A stretch of 64,000 nt of DNA from Cymbidium sinense. Its lineage: Eukaryota; Streptophyta; Magnoliopsida; Asparagales; Orchidaceae. Position numbers and translations under genes: made by a program. The notes under the pieces are model-generated. The model was not told the origin of the DNA. It saw only the letters and a program-made list of their open reading frames with translations, and did not search any database. Below are positions 50,511-62,527 of the stretch, one piece after another (position 1 is the stretch's first letter; each line of letters opens with the position of its first letter). The DNA is taken from assembly GCA_021442155.1 (NCBI GenBank), contig CM038218.1, positions 59,362,268 to 59,426,267 on the forward strand. Direction: 5' to 3'.

Positions 50511-53190
50511 GTCTAGGAAAAGGATAACTTCGAGGTGCAGGCCTACCGCTATAAGAAATGTGTTCGATAATATTACAGCACACTTTACTGATGAAGCCAC
50601 TGACATTTTAAAGAGGCTTCATCTCCATCAATTTATTAGACTCCACGGAATTAAAAGACTCGCCATTATTACATCGATCATGTCTTGACATAGACAAAGC
50701 TTTTCGGGTGGGCGACATTCCTTTCACCCTTGATGAAGTTGCATTGATGATAGGGATGCCAAACAAAGGGGAGAAGGTTGTATGGCAGAAATCCCCATTG
50801 TCGCTGTTCAGTTCATCGAACTACAAGAATCAGTTGGAGAATTCAGATGGCTCGTTGCCTGCAGCACAGTTTATGCAATTGTATATACATTTTCTTCTAT
50901 CAAATCTATTTTTGTATATCACAATTACAGGGTAGCATCGGAATTGATTGCTTACGACGATGATATAGATAGATTTGCTGAATACAACTGGGCAGATGCC
51001 ATTTGGGACTTTCTAGTTTCCAAATTTGATGTTATTGCATCAAAGATTCAGACCCAGAGGGCAGCCAGTTACATGAGTGGCTTTGTCACTCTTATGATGG
51101 TATGTTTTATATCTCCATTACTGTGTAATTTAATGTCTTGAAGTTTACTGTTTAAAATATTCATTGTAAATATGGGCGGCTGAGCACATAAGCATCATAA
51201 GCCCGTCATCCTGAACCCGCAAAGCCACGCATGGGCAAAAATAGAGTTTCCAAAAATGCTTAGTTTGGGAGGACGCCAGGTGACATATAATAATATCACT
51301 TAGTTTATATAAGAATGTATTTATTTATGTTGTATGTCTTCAAAATTTTTTATCCGTTTATCATAGGTACGCCTTTCATTCGAGGACTTATTGGAAGAGG
51401 AGAACTGGCTCCTTCTGTCCCCAATAATCTATGTGGAGCATAGTAGTCCCATTTTAAGTCCACTAGTGCCCCCCGACTCTCCTTATGTCTCTCCTCGATA
51501 TTCTCCCAGTCAGGTTTCTAGCCCTCTCTGCTACTACCCCCAGAGACTTTGTGGAGAGGATACTGCCAAGGACAAAAGAGACATCTTCTTCCATGCAATA
51601 ATAACGGAGAGGATGGATGGGCTTGATTTGTGGGTTGCTGCTATCGAGGATGCTCTAGCCAGGCAGTGGGGTCCTACCACCCCAAATGTAGGGGAGGTTC
51701 CTATGGGGGTCACCATAGGGGAAACTCTTCAGGAGGCTACCACGGGAGCTTCCCCTGTGGAGGGTACTCATGGAGAGGCTACAGCATGTAAAGCCCCTAA
51801 AGAGGGTATCGCAGAGGAAGCTCTTATGGAGGCTACCACAGGAGCTTCTATTGTGGAGTTGGATACTTTAGAAGGGGAAGCCCACGTGGAATTGACCAGA
51901 GAAGTTCTGGAGGCCACCACCACACACGACGATGCTCAAACCTTTAATTAGCGATTGAGTGTGGTGTTAAAGCTCAGTTAAGAAAGAAGGATATTTCCCC
52001 TTCACACACACTTACAGGAAGTCTCGAGTAAGAATAAGTGATGTGGTGGCCTCCGCTCAAGATGAGAAGCCGGCAGCAAAGGTATTAAGTTACTTTCTTT
52101 TGAATTTGAGATAATAGAAATATATTTCACTAAATTTTTTTATAGGTTCACGAAGATGAGCCAATAAAGGTCGATGATCCACAGACTGCTACCGTTGTAG
52201 TGGAGGAGCATGGAGTGTATCATCATCAAGTAGATCGATCATTTATTCATAGTGAATGTAGCTCTTCATCACTAACTTTCATCATCGTAATTCGTTGCGG
52301 CATCGAGGCACTTCATGTTGAGTTCTCATCCAGCTATTTTGCCTGCCGATGCTCGATCTTATTGCCATGCTCATGCTCGAGACAAGTAAGTCAAGCCTCA
52401 ATCAGGTCCTTCATATGTAAAATAACCTATTCGTTTAGTTGAGATCATTTTAAAATATTTATCACTTGCAGGGGTGATACAATATTCGTGGCTGAGAATA
52501 TCATTATTGCACGAGGGTAGATCGATGAGTTGCTGATAGATCAATATCTCTCGCACATTGATGCCTTCTTCTTCTGCGAGAAGTACTCACCCGCTGTCAG
52601 ATGTCCCTATTTGTACATTTCATGATTGCATTGGGTATGTTACCCCATAGGAATGTTTGGTATTACAATTTAGTTCTTATTTGTTTAGATAAAAGCTATA
52701 ATGTGTAATCGTTCTCTTCTTTTCCTGCAGAGTTATGCCAGGTACGGCCTAAAGATGGAAAGCAAAATGTTCATCCAAAGATATCATCATGACATGTGTC
52801 GAGGGTCGAGTAATCTTACCGCCATTATAGATAATCGACTGACACTCGGTTGGGCATATTAAGTCGAGGCTGGTATTTTATGACTCATTGCCCAAACCAA
52901 CCCATAAGAGCATTCTTCCTGAGATTGTAAGAACTGTTTTCAAATTTGGTTCTTCTTAACTATTTTTTTTTTCATGATCCAACTTATTGAGATTACGTAT
53001 TCGATCATCAAATTACTTGTTGAAGATGCGGGCTTTTTTATCCCAAGAAATGGCCAATCGACATATAGTGAGTGGGATACTAGTCCAAGAAAATAGTGTC
53101 ATCGGAATGTTTGTCTCAGAAATACATGGAGGCAAAGAATCAAGAAACCTCAAGGGTAGACCAAGGATTGGCCAAAGAAAATGAATATAT
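50501..53190 (+). pseudogene. DUF1985 / Ulp1-like (C48) protease relic carried by the MULE
   Basis: In order: FDNITAHFTDEATDILKRLH (about 50550-50609), VGDIPFTLDEVALMIGMPNK (50709-50768), YNWADAIWDFLVSKFDVIAS (50986-51045), then RAASYMSGFVTLMM. This is the layout of the plant DUF1985 region that precedes Ulp1 domains. An acidic, Pro-rich linker of 186 codons is open at 51391-51951. The protease part follows: IDELLIDQYLSHIDAFFF (about 52520), a catalytic-type His at 52843 (HSVGHIKSRLVFYDSL, W after H lost) and Asp at 52882. QENSVIGMFVSEI at 53083-53121 lies where QxNxxDCGxFV is expected: the Cys codon reads ATC (Ile). Ulp1 proteases remove SUMO-like tags; this copy should be inactive. Splice limits were not resolved. 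Confidence 0.75.
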
Positions 53191-54029
53191 TTAGTGAAGC
53201 CACGCTACATTTTGTTTGGGACTTAAAATCCAAAGTGAGAACAATATTATTTAGTTTGATATAGGATTTTGTTTAATGCATCGTTAGGTGGCTTTGAAGA
53301 ATTTTTGTTGATGGACACGGGATGATATTTTACCGCTTTTTTTTAACTTCTCTTCTCTCATTTCATATAGTTTGATTTCACCGATATTTTACTCGGGTTG
53401 ATATTTGGGGCTATACTCTTCAATGAAATCGAAAATCATTTTTTATGTTATGATCATTTATTATGAGCGTAATGCTTAAAGTTAATGTGTTGCATAAAAT
53501 AACTACAATAATGCGAAAATTAAATTAGTGATTACCATTGGGGATTATCTATTTTTAAAAAAGTTTTATTATAAAATTAGTGTGTAAGTAAATTTTGATT
53601 GTAAAATCATGATATTCTTGTTTAATTTTAACCGATATGTATTGAAATAAAGGTTGAAAAATTAGCTCATAGGTTAGTAAATTTTGATTGTAAAATTTTG
53701 ATTGTAAATTTTGATTGTTGTTAGCTATTTTTTTATTATTAAAATAAAGCAGTGAAAAAAATTAGCTCATTGGTATTCTTAGTATGCTCATGGTCGAGTG
53801 AAATGAAGTTGAAAAAACTTGAACCTCATCGAGACTTGTCATTTATTTAGATGAAACAAAAAACAAAATAACGAAGTTGAATTTTAAATCGTTATAACGT
53901 AATGGAACTTGTCCGTAACGGATAACTTTTAACATTTAATTATATAATAATTATTTTTAATTACTGAATTTTGTAAAAACAATAGATTAAGACGGCTTTT
54001 AAATTTGTCCATACACAGATTAAAGGTAA
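53191..54029. other. AT-rich spacer in the MULE-like element
   Basis: No gene. AAATTTTGATTGTAAA-type words recur five times between 53590 and 53720. Confidence 0.6.
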
Positions 54030-55510
54030 AAAATGATTTGTACTCTCCAAAGAGGTACACAGAGTACATATAGAAAATACCACCCAGAAAATCTCCAAAC
54101 TGCCATCAAATGCTTCCTTTGTAATGCCCTAAACATAATCATAAGAAGTTGGCAAAATAAACTGCAAAAAAAGCTCAAAATCGATATGTACTCTCCAAAG
54201 AGGTACACAGAGTACAGATGCACTAAACCAGTTCTTAACCATCCAAATTCATCAAATGCTTCCATTGAGATGTCTTAAACATAATCATAAGAAATAAGCA
54301 AAATAAACTTGAAAAAGGTAAAAAATGATATGTACTCCAAAGAGGTAAATGAGTACGATGCAAAATGCAACAAAACCTCCAAACCCATCAAATGCTTCCT
54401 TGCAATGCCTAAACATAATCATAAGAAGTTGGCAAAATAAACAAAAAAGGTCAAAATAATGCACTCTCTAAAGAGGTACACTGATGCAAATACCACCTCT
54501 TTACTATCCAAACTACCATCAAATGCTTCCATTGAGATGTCTTAAACATAATCATAAGAAACAAACTAAAAAAAAGTAAAAAATGATCTGATCTCCAAAG
54601 ATGTGAGTACATATGGAAAATACCAAAAACCTCCAAACGCCATCAAATGCTTCCAATGCCTAAACATAATCATAAGAAGTTGGCAAAATAAAAAAAAGTC
54701 AAAAATAATCATCTCCAAAGAGGTACGAGATGTAAAAATACCACCTCTTAACCATCCAAATCCATCAATGCTTCCATTGAGATGTCTTAAACATAATCAT
54801 AAGAAATAAGTAAAATAAACTTGAAAAAAGGTAAAAATGATCTGCATTCCAAAGAGGTACACATAGTACAAAAATACCACCCACAAACCTCTAAACATCA
54901 AATGCTTCTTTGCAATGCCCTAAACATAATCATAAGAAGTTGGCAAAATAAACCAAAAAAAAGGTCAAAATAATATGTACTCCAAAGAGGTAGTACAGAT
55001 GCACTAAACCTCTCAGAAACCATCCAAACTGCCTCAAAATGCTTCCATTAGAATGCCCTAAACATAATCATAAGAAATTGGCAAAATAAACTGGGAAAAA
55101 AAGGTCAAAAATAATCATCCCTCCAAAGAAGGTACAAAATGCACTAAACCCCAGAAACCATCCAAACTACCTCAAAATGCTTCCATTGGAATGCCCTAAA
55201 CATAATCATAAGAAGTTGGCAAAAAAAGGGATTCGTGATCTAAAGAGGTACACGAGTCGATGCAAAATACCAGAAACCATCCAAACCATAAATTGCTTCC
55301 CTTTGTAATGCCCTAAACATAATCATAAAGAGGTTGGCGAATAAACTGGAAAAAGATCAAAATGATTTGTACTCCAAAGAGAGACAAAGTACAGATGCAC
55401 TCACAAACCATCCAAACTATAAATGCTTCCTTTGGAATGCCCTAAACATAATCATAAGAAAATAAAGTGGAAAAAGGTCAAAATTCTCTGTAAAGAGATA
55501 CAGAGTAGAT
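54030..55510 (-). repeat. ~130-bp tandem array, about 12 units (right arm, inverted)
   Basis: This is the same unit as at 49440-50510 on the other strand: plus-strand words are CTCCAAAGAGGTAC, CATCAAATGCTTCC, AATGCCCTAAACATAATCAT and AAGAAGTTGGCAAAATAAAC. Unit starts lie near 54045, 54195, 54336, 54468, 54594, 54716, 54850, 54971, 55126, 55240, 55374 and 55490. Confidence 0.93.
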
Positions 55511-56121
55511 GAAAAAAAATACTCAAAAATAAAAATTCGACAAAAAAGCATCCAAATTGTTTAATTGGATGTAATGAATATATTCTCTTGACAAGAAACA
55601 TTACCGATGAAAAAATGCACGAGAAATAGAAAAAATGCACCGAAACATTACCAATGAATTTATTTAATACATCCTCGCCAAAATGGTTGTTATTTCCTCA
55701 ATGTTCTCCATCTTCATGGTTTTGTAAAAAGGAAATGAGATTTTCTATTTCTCTAAGCTCGCACGAAAAAACTAACCCTAAACCCTAAATCTGTCTATAT
55801 ATTTCTTTTAAATTCCTCCCGCACATTCTAACGACACTTACTGGTCGCGGCGCCGTCTGAATCACGCCATCGACGCACGGCGGCCGTGGGAAATGTCTTC
55901 TGCCATCCGCTATATATCGTTTATCTTACCGCCCATTAATCGCTAAAATAAAAAAAAATGGGACACGTGTCAGGATTGGAGTCCCGCAAAAGCTACGGAC
56001 TCGACAATATTTTCTCGTCGGAGACGGGAAAGAACCTGCGTGAAACGGAAAGTTGTAAACATGTTCGATCACGTGCATGGTTTTCTGACAATTGTTTTTC
56101 CCAAAAATGTAATATTACATC

Positions 56122-56124
<3 letters not shown>

Positions 56125-56216
<92 letters not shown>
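56125..56216. repeat. (TA)n microsatellite
   Basis: About 46 TA units ending at GGGGCACGTTC. Overlapping frames of IYIYIY are artefacts. Confidence 0.97.
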
Positions 56217-56217
<1 letters not shown>

Positions 56218-56962
56218 CGGGGCACGTTCTCAGGCCCATCCTCCTTTATATAAAATAAATAAAGAAATATGAAAAGAAAAGTTAGGTTTTGACATATTTG
56301 CTTTCTCATTCTTCCAAATTGTTAAGAACGTGGTCGGCATAAAGAAGATTATCTGAGAAATTTATATTGACAGGGAAGAAGTTCAAACCTCATTATCTGA
56401 GAAAATTTTATTTTATAGAAGTTGGAAAAGGTCATTTCAAAGAAAGAATAGTGATACTACAGGCTCCAAGAGAATTATTTCTTGACGTGGTGAGCTCTCA
56501 ACCCACTCAGTCCCTTGATCGCTTCTGATGATGATTCTCATGCCTCTCACTCAAATCCCATGCCCAACTTGTCGGTGTCACCCATCGAAGAGGTGAGGAC
56601 ACCACGCACCGTCCGAGCCCTAGATCCGGGTTCCCTTCAAGATCATGGGAAGGGTTAAGGATGAGTTTGGGATTGGGGGGGAGGGGATGAGAAAGAGGAA
56701 GTTCTTTTATCTGTTTGGGTGGGTGGAAGATGAGTGTATGAGTGGAAGGAGGGCTGATGTTGGAGCTTGATGAGCAGGTATGATTTTGGCACTAGTTATG
56801 AATTGGATTGGGGAGACAAAAGAAAGGAGTTGCTCGAGAGATCATGGGGATTAACTATGGCACGTGCCCCCACTGGCCCATCCTCTTTATATAAAATAAA
56901 TAAAGAAATATGGAAAGAAAAGTTAGGTTTTGATATATTTGCTTTTCCATTCTTCCAAGTTG
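56218..56962. repeat. ~105-bp direct repeat, 640 bp apart
   Basis: 56218-56322 and 56856-56962 share GGCACGT.C..C..GGCCCATCCTC, TTTATATAAAATAAATAAAG and GAAAAGTTAGGTTTTGA.ATA, TTTGCTTT.CATTCTTCCAA. The sequence between them has no recognised domain. Confidence 0.85.
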
Positions 56963-58128
56963 GCTCGAAAATCTTGTTGCAGTATCGCATCTTGAACCTA
57001 TAGCTTTGCCTTCGACTTCGGTTGCTTCTCTGAGTCCTGGCGTCACAAAGCCTCAACTCACATAGTCAGCCTCACAGACCTCCACTGTTCATCGTTGTCA
57101 TTTCCTTCCGGTGGAGGTGTTCCTAGATTGGGATACTGGATTTGATCGATCATCTGCCATTGCTAGCTAAATGGCTCGATTTTCTTCTATAATGCCATCA
57201 AATGGTCTTGTTTCCAATAACAAAAAAGCAATCTTTTCTAAGCTCTAGTATTAAATACACTTATTTTTTCAAAATTTAAAATATTTGTTTGTCTAATATT
57301 ATGATTTACCCCCCATGACAAATATTTCTCAAAAATAAAAATTATAATTATTATGTCGGTATCACGAGAGTACTTTTGATATTAAAATGTTGATTAAACA
57401 ATTTAGTTTGATTTATGCAGATATTAAAATTTGACAAATTAATGGAAGTCCAAAAAAAAGCATAATCAGTGGGTTAATGTAAAACTGATTTGACCACTGT
57501 ATGTGTCGCTTTGTCTTAGGCTTTGAATGCTCTTTGAATGTTGCCCAAAAACTTCTTTCTCAAACGGAGTTAATAGTAACAATCTTAAAGATATGACTTC
57601 TTAGACTCTTCATATTTACTAATTAATTTAATGTGTGCTTTGTGGACAATGCAATAAGTGTAGCTATTCTTTTGAAAAATAGTTTGGAGAGTTAAAAAAT
57701 TTATTGTTCTATCCTCTATTCTTTTCAAATTGAAAAATCTGTGGATGACATTGGTGAAATTTTAACTAATTTAAATTCTCTATTATCAAATAGTATGTAG
57801 TTATTTTCTTCAATGAGAATCAAATCTTGAGTTTCTAGTTTTCAATATATAGAATATCTCATATCTTTCATTTACATAAAATTTTTGTTATATTTGATGT
57901 TCGCTTTATCTATATATGTCAATAAAATTTTCTTAAGATATTGAGGAAAATTGATAATATTTTTTTTTTATTTGGATATTCACTTTTATATTATATTATG
58001 TGAAACTATAGCATCATTAATAAAAATCATATTTAATATTTCTTAAGTTTTTCTTACATGATAATATTGATATATTATTTTCAATATATACAACTATTAT
58101 TTTATTAGTTTTCTTGAAAGATTATTTC

Positions 58129-58131
<3 letters not shown>

Positions 58132-58176
<45 letters not shown>

Positions 58177-58388
58177 GTATTGATAATGAATTGATTTTAT
58201 GATAGTTTCAAAATATGAGGACTCTAAGAGATAAATTATAGATGATATGTAATATAAATAAAATTTATCTTATTAAGATGCTTAATTTTTTATTTTGTTA
58301 TACATTATGCTTTACTTTTTATTTTATCTAAGAATATATTATTATTTTTATTTATTGTGCCCCCTCTCAAAAAATTTTCTGGATCCGC

Positions 58389-58424
<36 letters not shown>

Positions 58425-58792
58425 CAATGTTATCTTCAAATAGACATAAATTTGTGATTAGTGAAAATATGAGTTCAATCGATTTGATAGTTAAAGTTTA
58501 ATTTGTCACATCAAGAATTTATAAAATTAATAATGATTAGAATATTGCTATTAGACTGAATTTAGTTTAGACATATATTTCATATTGGGCTCATTGCAAG
58601 GGCGGATTTATGATGGTGAGGGACATATGAGCTCAATTAAAATAAAGATATTTTTATATATCATATATTTTTATTTATATAAATATATTTTATAAAATAT
58701 TTAATTTGTGCTCTAGGTAATATTTTTTAAGTTAAAAGTTATAGATATCTGTTAAAAAATATTAGTACTTTTAAAATAATCAATTAGTCTTA

Positions 58793-58838
<46 letters not shown>

Positions 58839-58872
58839 TACAAAATTGATATAATGGCTCATCCAATATAAT

Positions 58873-58952
<80 letters not shown>
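58132..58952. repeat. Cluster of (TA)n and (ATT)n microsatellites
   Basis: TA tracts lie at 58132-58171, 58393-58419 and 58875-58952, with (ATT)n at about 58794-58838. The last ends 28 bp before the start of the right duplicate. Confidence 0.95.
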
Positions 58953-58956
<4 letters not shown>

Positions 58957-59628
58957 ACAATATCAAATAATCAAATTTTGTAGTAGATCAGACATTAAGG
59001 ACCATTTTGGGGTCAGTTTTTAATGTTTATTTATTTATTTATTTTTATATTACATTGTCTTACTTCTTAAATTTTTTATCTATTATATGAATTTAAATTT
59101 GATCTTTCTCGCCAAAAGACATACAGTACCTCTATAATTTTTTTTAAAAAATAGCTAAATTTATATAGCCAAAATTTGAAATCCATTTAAACTATTATTT
59201 AATTTATCTCAATAATTTTGATTTTTTTTTTTACTCACCCAAATTCATAAGATAATATTTTATTATGATCTAAGTGAGATTTAAGTTGTGTTTGGGTCAA
59301 CTTTCTGTATGCGGTGTAGTCTAAATATTGTAGATGACGTTTGAGAAACTATATTTTAGTTGCAATTTGAAGAAGCTGTGATGGGAAATATATATTTTCA
59401 AACTTGACTTGATTTAGTCTTGCTTCTTTAAATTAATAAATAATTATAATACCGACTCTAGCTTTTTAGACAATAGCTCCTCATATAATAGCTCTATTAC
59501 TATTTTTTTTCAAATAGCTGCAGCAGCTCCAAATAGATCCATAAATCTAAGACTTTGATAGCTATTACTAAAACTATTATCAAGCTACTAATTAGTACTT
59601 ATCAATCTTGAAACTTTAATTTATTGTT

Positions 59629-60676
59629 TGTTGCTGTAGAAACCATAGGTAAAAGTTTACGCCTTAGCTTTGTATGGTCCAAAGACACACACGATGTTTT
59701 AAATAATTAACGATAAAACTCTGAATTATTAATGAAAATTCGAAAAGAGATAAAAAACCACGAGGCTGCAAGAAAATCTTCACAGTACAAAGTTTTTCCA
59801 ATAACGTGATTACATAATTGTATGAGAGGCGATAATGAATCTCAAATCGATAAACAACAACATATATCCATCAGTGTAACTTGCTAGTGGTAGTAGATGA
59901 TGGTGAATAGCGGGTCGCGAATCGACGATGACAGTCATGGTGACGGCCGACGGTGGTCGGCGCGACGACCGGCGCGACGGCCACGGGTCGATAAGAATGC
60001 CCGATCTGCGGGTCGGCAATAATGGTCTACGGCGATGACCGACGTGCAGACGAGATACCCAAGACGATGGTCGACGATGACGTGGATCGATGGTGTGGTA
60101 ATGGCGCAGCGGCATCAAGAAAACAGCGACGATAATGCCACGACGACCGCATTTAATGGGATGACGGCGATAGCAAGATGACCGGCCGGAGATGGCCAAC
60201 GGTCTACGGTGCGACCGCCGACGTAGTGGTCATGGAGACCGGCGACAAGTATTTCGGCATAATGCCGAAGCGGTGGCCGACCGCATGATAGATAACGGCG
60301 AATGACCGGCGGTCGATGGTAAGCCGACGGGGTGGTCATACGCCGCAGGTGGCACGCATGCTTGAGGATTTTCAAACTGATTCTCTCTCTTTAGTTCTCC
60401 CCTCATGTGAAGAATGATATTTATGATTGGAGACGCTTTCTATAAATACATGCAAAATATGAACCATTTATGAGAAGACTATGATGATTCTGATCATATG
60501 ATTTATTTTGTGTATTTGAATGCTCAAATGAAGTAATTATGACCTCAGCTTAATGACACGCCAAGACGCTAATTTGACTATAAACACTCCATTTTAAGAG
60601 TCGAATAATGTGCTTGATCTGGTTAATTAGATTGACATCAAGATTTGTGCTTCACTAAAAATTTTCAGGTCATATC
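59629..60676 (-). mobile_element. LTR (family B), reverse orientation, right duplicate
   Basis: Counterpart of 832-1877, with the same order of parts on the minus strand and the GC-rich CCGCC/CGGTC stretch at 59900-60350. The adjoining 60680-61060 is the 3' end of the element body, present here once. Frames at 59810-60375 and 60785-61106 are not genes. Confidence 0.82.
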
Positions 60677-61336
60677 GTTGTATTTTTTAGATGATATTAT
60701 CTAAATCATCCAAATATATATATGTCAAATACTTGAAAATAACAAATTTTTCAATGAAATTTGTGGGTCCATTAACCATACATTTTGAGAGAACATATTT
60801 TCATTGTAGCACACGATTATGATCACGGAAGCGATGCAGAGCCGCAGATGTTTGTGAGTATGCACGTAAGATTTGAGTTATGGATCCATTCATTTACGCT
60901 GAGCGCTACGAGGCCATATGCGCCTGGATGGCGCCATGGAGCGCCACGCAATGGCGGCAATGCCTGTAGAGGAAACGAGCGGGATGGCGGATGCGCAGTC
61001 ACGCTGTGGCCGACGGCCTATTGCTATATTAAACCTTAAATTTCATACCTCCCAGTTGGGTCAAAAAGGTCAGACCTTTAATCGTCTCCATATTGAAGAA
61101 ATTTGAGTTATGATCACCACTTTGTTTTAATTGAATACATAAAACAATGGTAAAAAAAGGATCATTTGGTTGCTTGAAGTTGAAAAATATGTTTTGAAAA
61201 ATAATGATTAGTTTTCTTTTATAATTTGATAAGATGATGTTAGAAATTAATGTGATTGTCTTCAAAGTATTTTGAAAATGAAAAGTTCCTTTTAAAACAT
61301 AAAATAATTAAAAAACAACACTTTCTAAAATATTTT

Positions 61337-61577
61337 TTGGGGAGATTTACATACATATCACATAATTCTTATGCATTTACATATCTAACATACAAATATC
61401 AATTTTTACATATATAATACATCAATCTTCAATATCACATTAAAAATATTATAATCACTCCCTTTTTAAAAGTGAAATGCACATTTTTAAGTATAGAAAA
61501 GTGTTAGTTGAGTAATTATGTAACTTTAGATGGTAGATACATAAATGCACAAGAATTGTGTGCTATGTATGTAAAAT
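61337..61577. mobile_element. MITE (family M1), right duplicate
   Basis: Counterpart of 3198-3437 with the same termini. Confidence 0.6.
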
Positions 61578-61733
61578 TTCATTTTTTTTTTTTCATTTAA
61601 AAGCAACGAAATAAAGCTTGCTAACGGATTGCAAATGAAATGATAGAAACAATTAGAAATTAGCCAAAGAAAGAGGGTAGTTTAGAGATATGTTATCCAA
61701 ACTCTTTTACTTCAATTGATAACAGCCAAAATA

Positions 61734-61848
<115 letters not shown>

Positions 61849-62027
61849 TTTTCTTGGTAGAGCTTTTTATTTATGCTTATTGAATTAGTAACAACTAATT
61901 TTTTTAAGGACAAGTGTTTGTGATTATATATTGATATGATTCTACCTATTGATTTTACTTGGAGTTCATTTAGTTGATTGCAAGCAAAAATCTCACCTTC
62001 TAAAGTGACAAGTTTAATTTGGGGTAT

Positions 62028-62262
62028 TTGTTTACATATCACATAATTTTTTATGTATTTATATTCAAAATACTTAAATTTAATAATTATATAAATGATA
62101 TTTAAATCTTTAATATTACATCAAAATATGATTATCATTTTTTTTTTGAAGTAAAATATATCTTTTCATATATAAGAAAGTATTATATATATATAAATAT
62201 TAAATTTGAATTATTATAGAGGTACATGCATAAGAATTATATGGTAGGTATGTAAACCTTTC
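62028..62262. mobile_element. MITE (family M1, diverged), right duplicate
   Basis: Counterpart of 3791-4026, with nearly the same sequence. Confidence 0.5.
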
Positions 62263-62527
62263 TTTTAATTTTAGTAGAATAAATTTCTTACATTTAGTAA
62301 TTTTTGGATTTACAACTCCTGCCTTTTTTTTTAATTTCAAACAAATGGTAGGTCTAATACATTTTATTAATTTTCAAAATAAATATTTTTTGTGAATAAG
62401 TTACTAGATGGGGGACCTTAGGATCATTTGGTTTCTTATAAGTATTTATTTGAATGTTTGTTAATTAAAATTAAGCTTAAGAAAATCATGAAATTTTTAA
62501 ATTTTGCCAATAGTAAGGTATGCTTAA

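Larger units (their letters stand above)
48869..56016. mobile_element. MULE-like element with Ulp1-type cargo and inverted tandem arrays, 7.1 kb
   Basis: The ends are long inverted repeats. The left begins GAAAAATATTAGAGTCCGC; the right, reversed, begins GAGAAAATATTGTCGAGTCC. Similarity continues through GCGG(A)ACTCAATCC.. and AGCGGATGGCA..GAAGACATTTCC for about 240 bp. The flanks GTCGAAGAC (48860-48868) and GTCGGAGAC (56017-56025) are a 9-bp target duplication with one mismatch. Inside, two tandem arrays in opposite orientation (49440-50510 and 54030-55510) surround a degenerate gene with a plant DUF1985-type region and a Ulp1/C48 protease relic. No MuDR transposase is present. The plan resembles Kaonashi-type MULEs that carry Ulp1-like genes. 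Confidence 0.85.
56026..58980. other. AT-rich stretch with simple repeats, no recognisable gene
   Basis: It contains a ~105-bp direct repeat (56218-56322 and 56856-56962), several (TA)n tracts and an (ATT)n tract. Near 58370-58395 the phrase CTGGATCCGCCCCT occurs, and near 58604 AAGGGCGGATTTATGATGG, opposite in sense, perhaps ends of an old element. The frames at 55958-57056 have no domain. Confidence 0.6.

Noticed and set aside
51391..51951. 186-codon frame as an independent gene
   Set aside because: It lies between the DUF1985-like and Ulp1-like parts and reads as the low-complexity linker of that one relic.
56125..56272. Frames rich in IYIYIY at this and all other TA tracts
   Set aside because: They are translations of (TA)n microsatellites.
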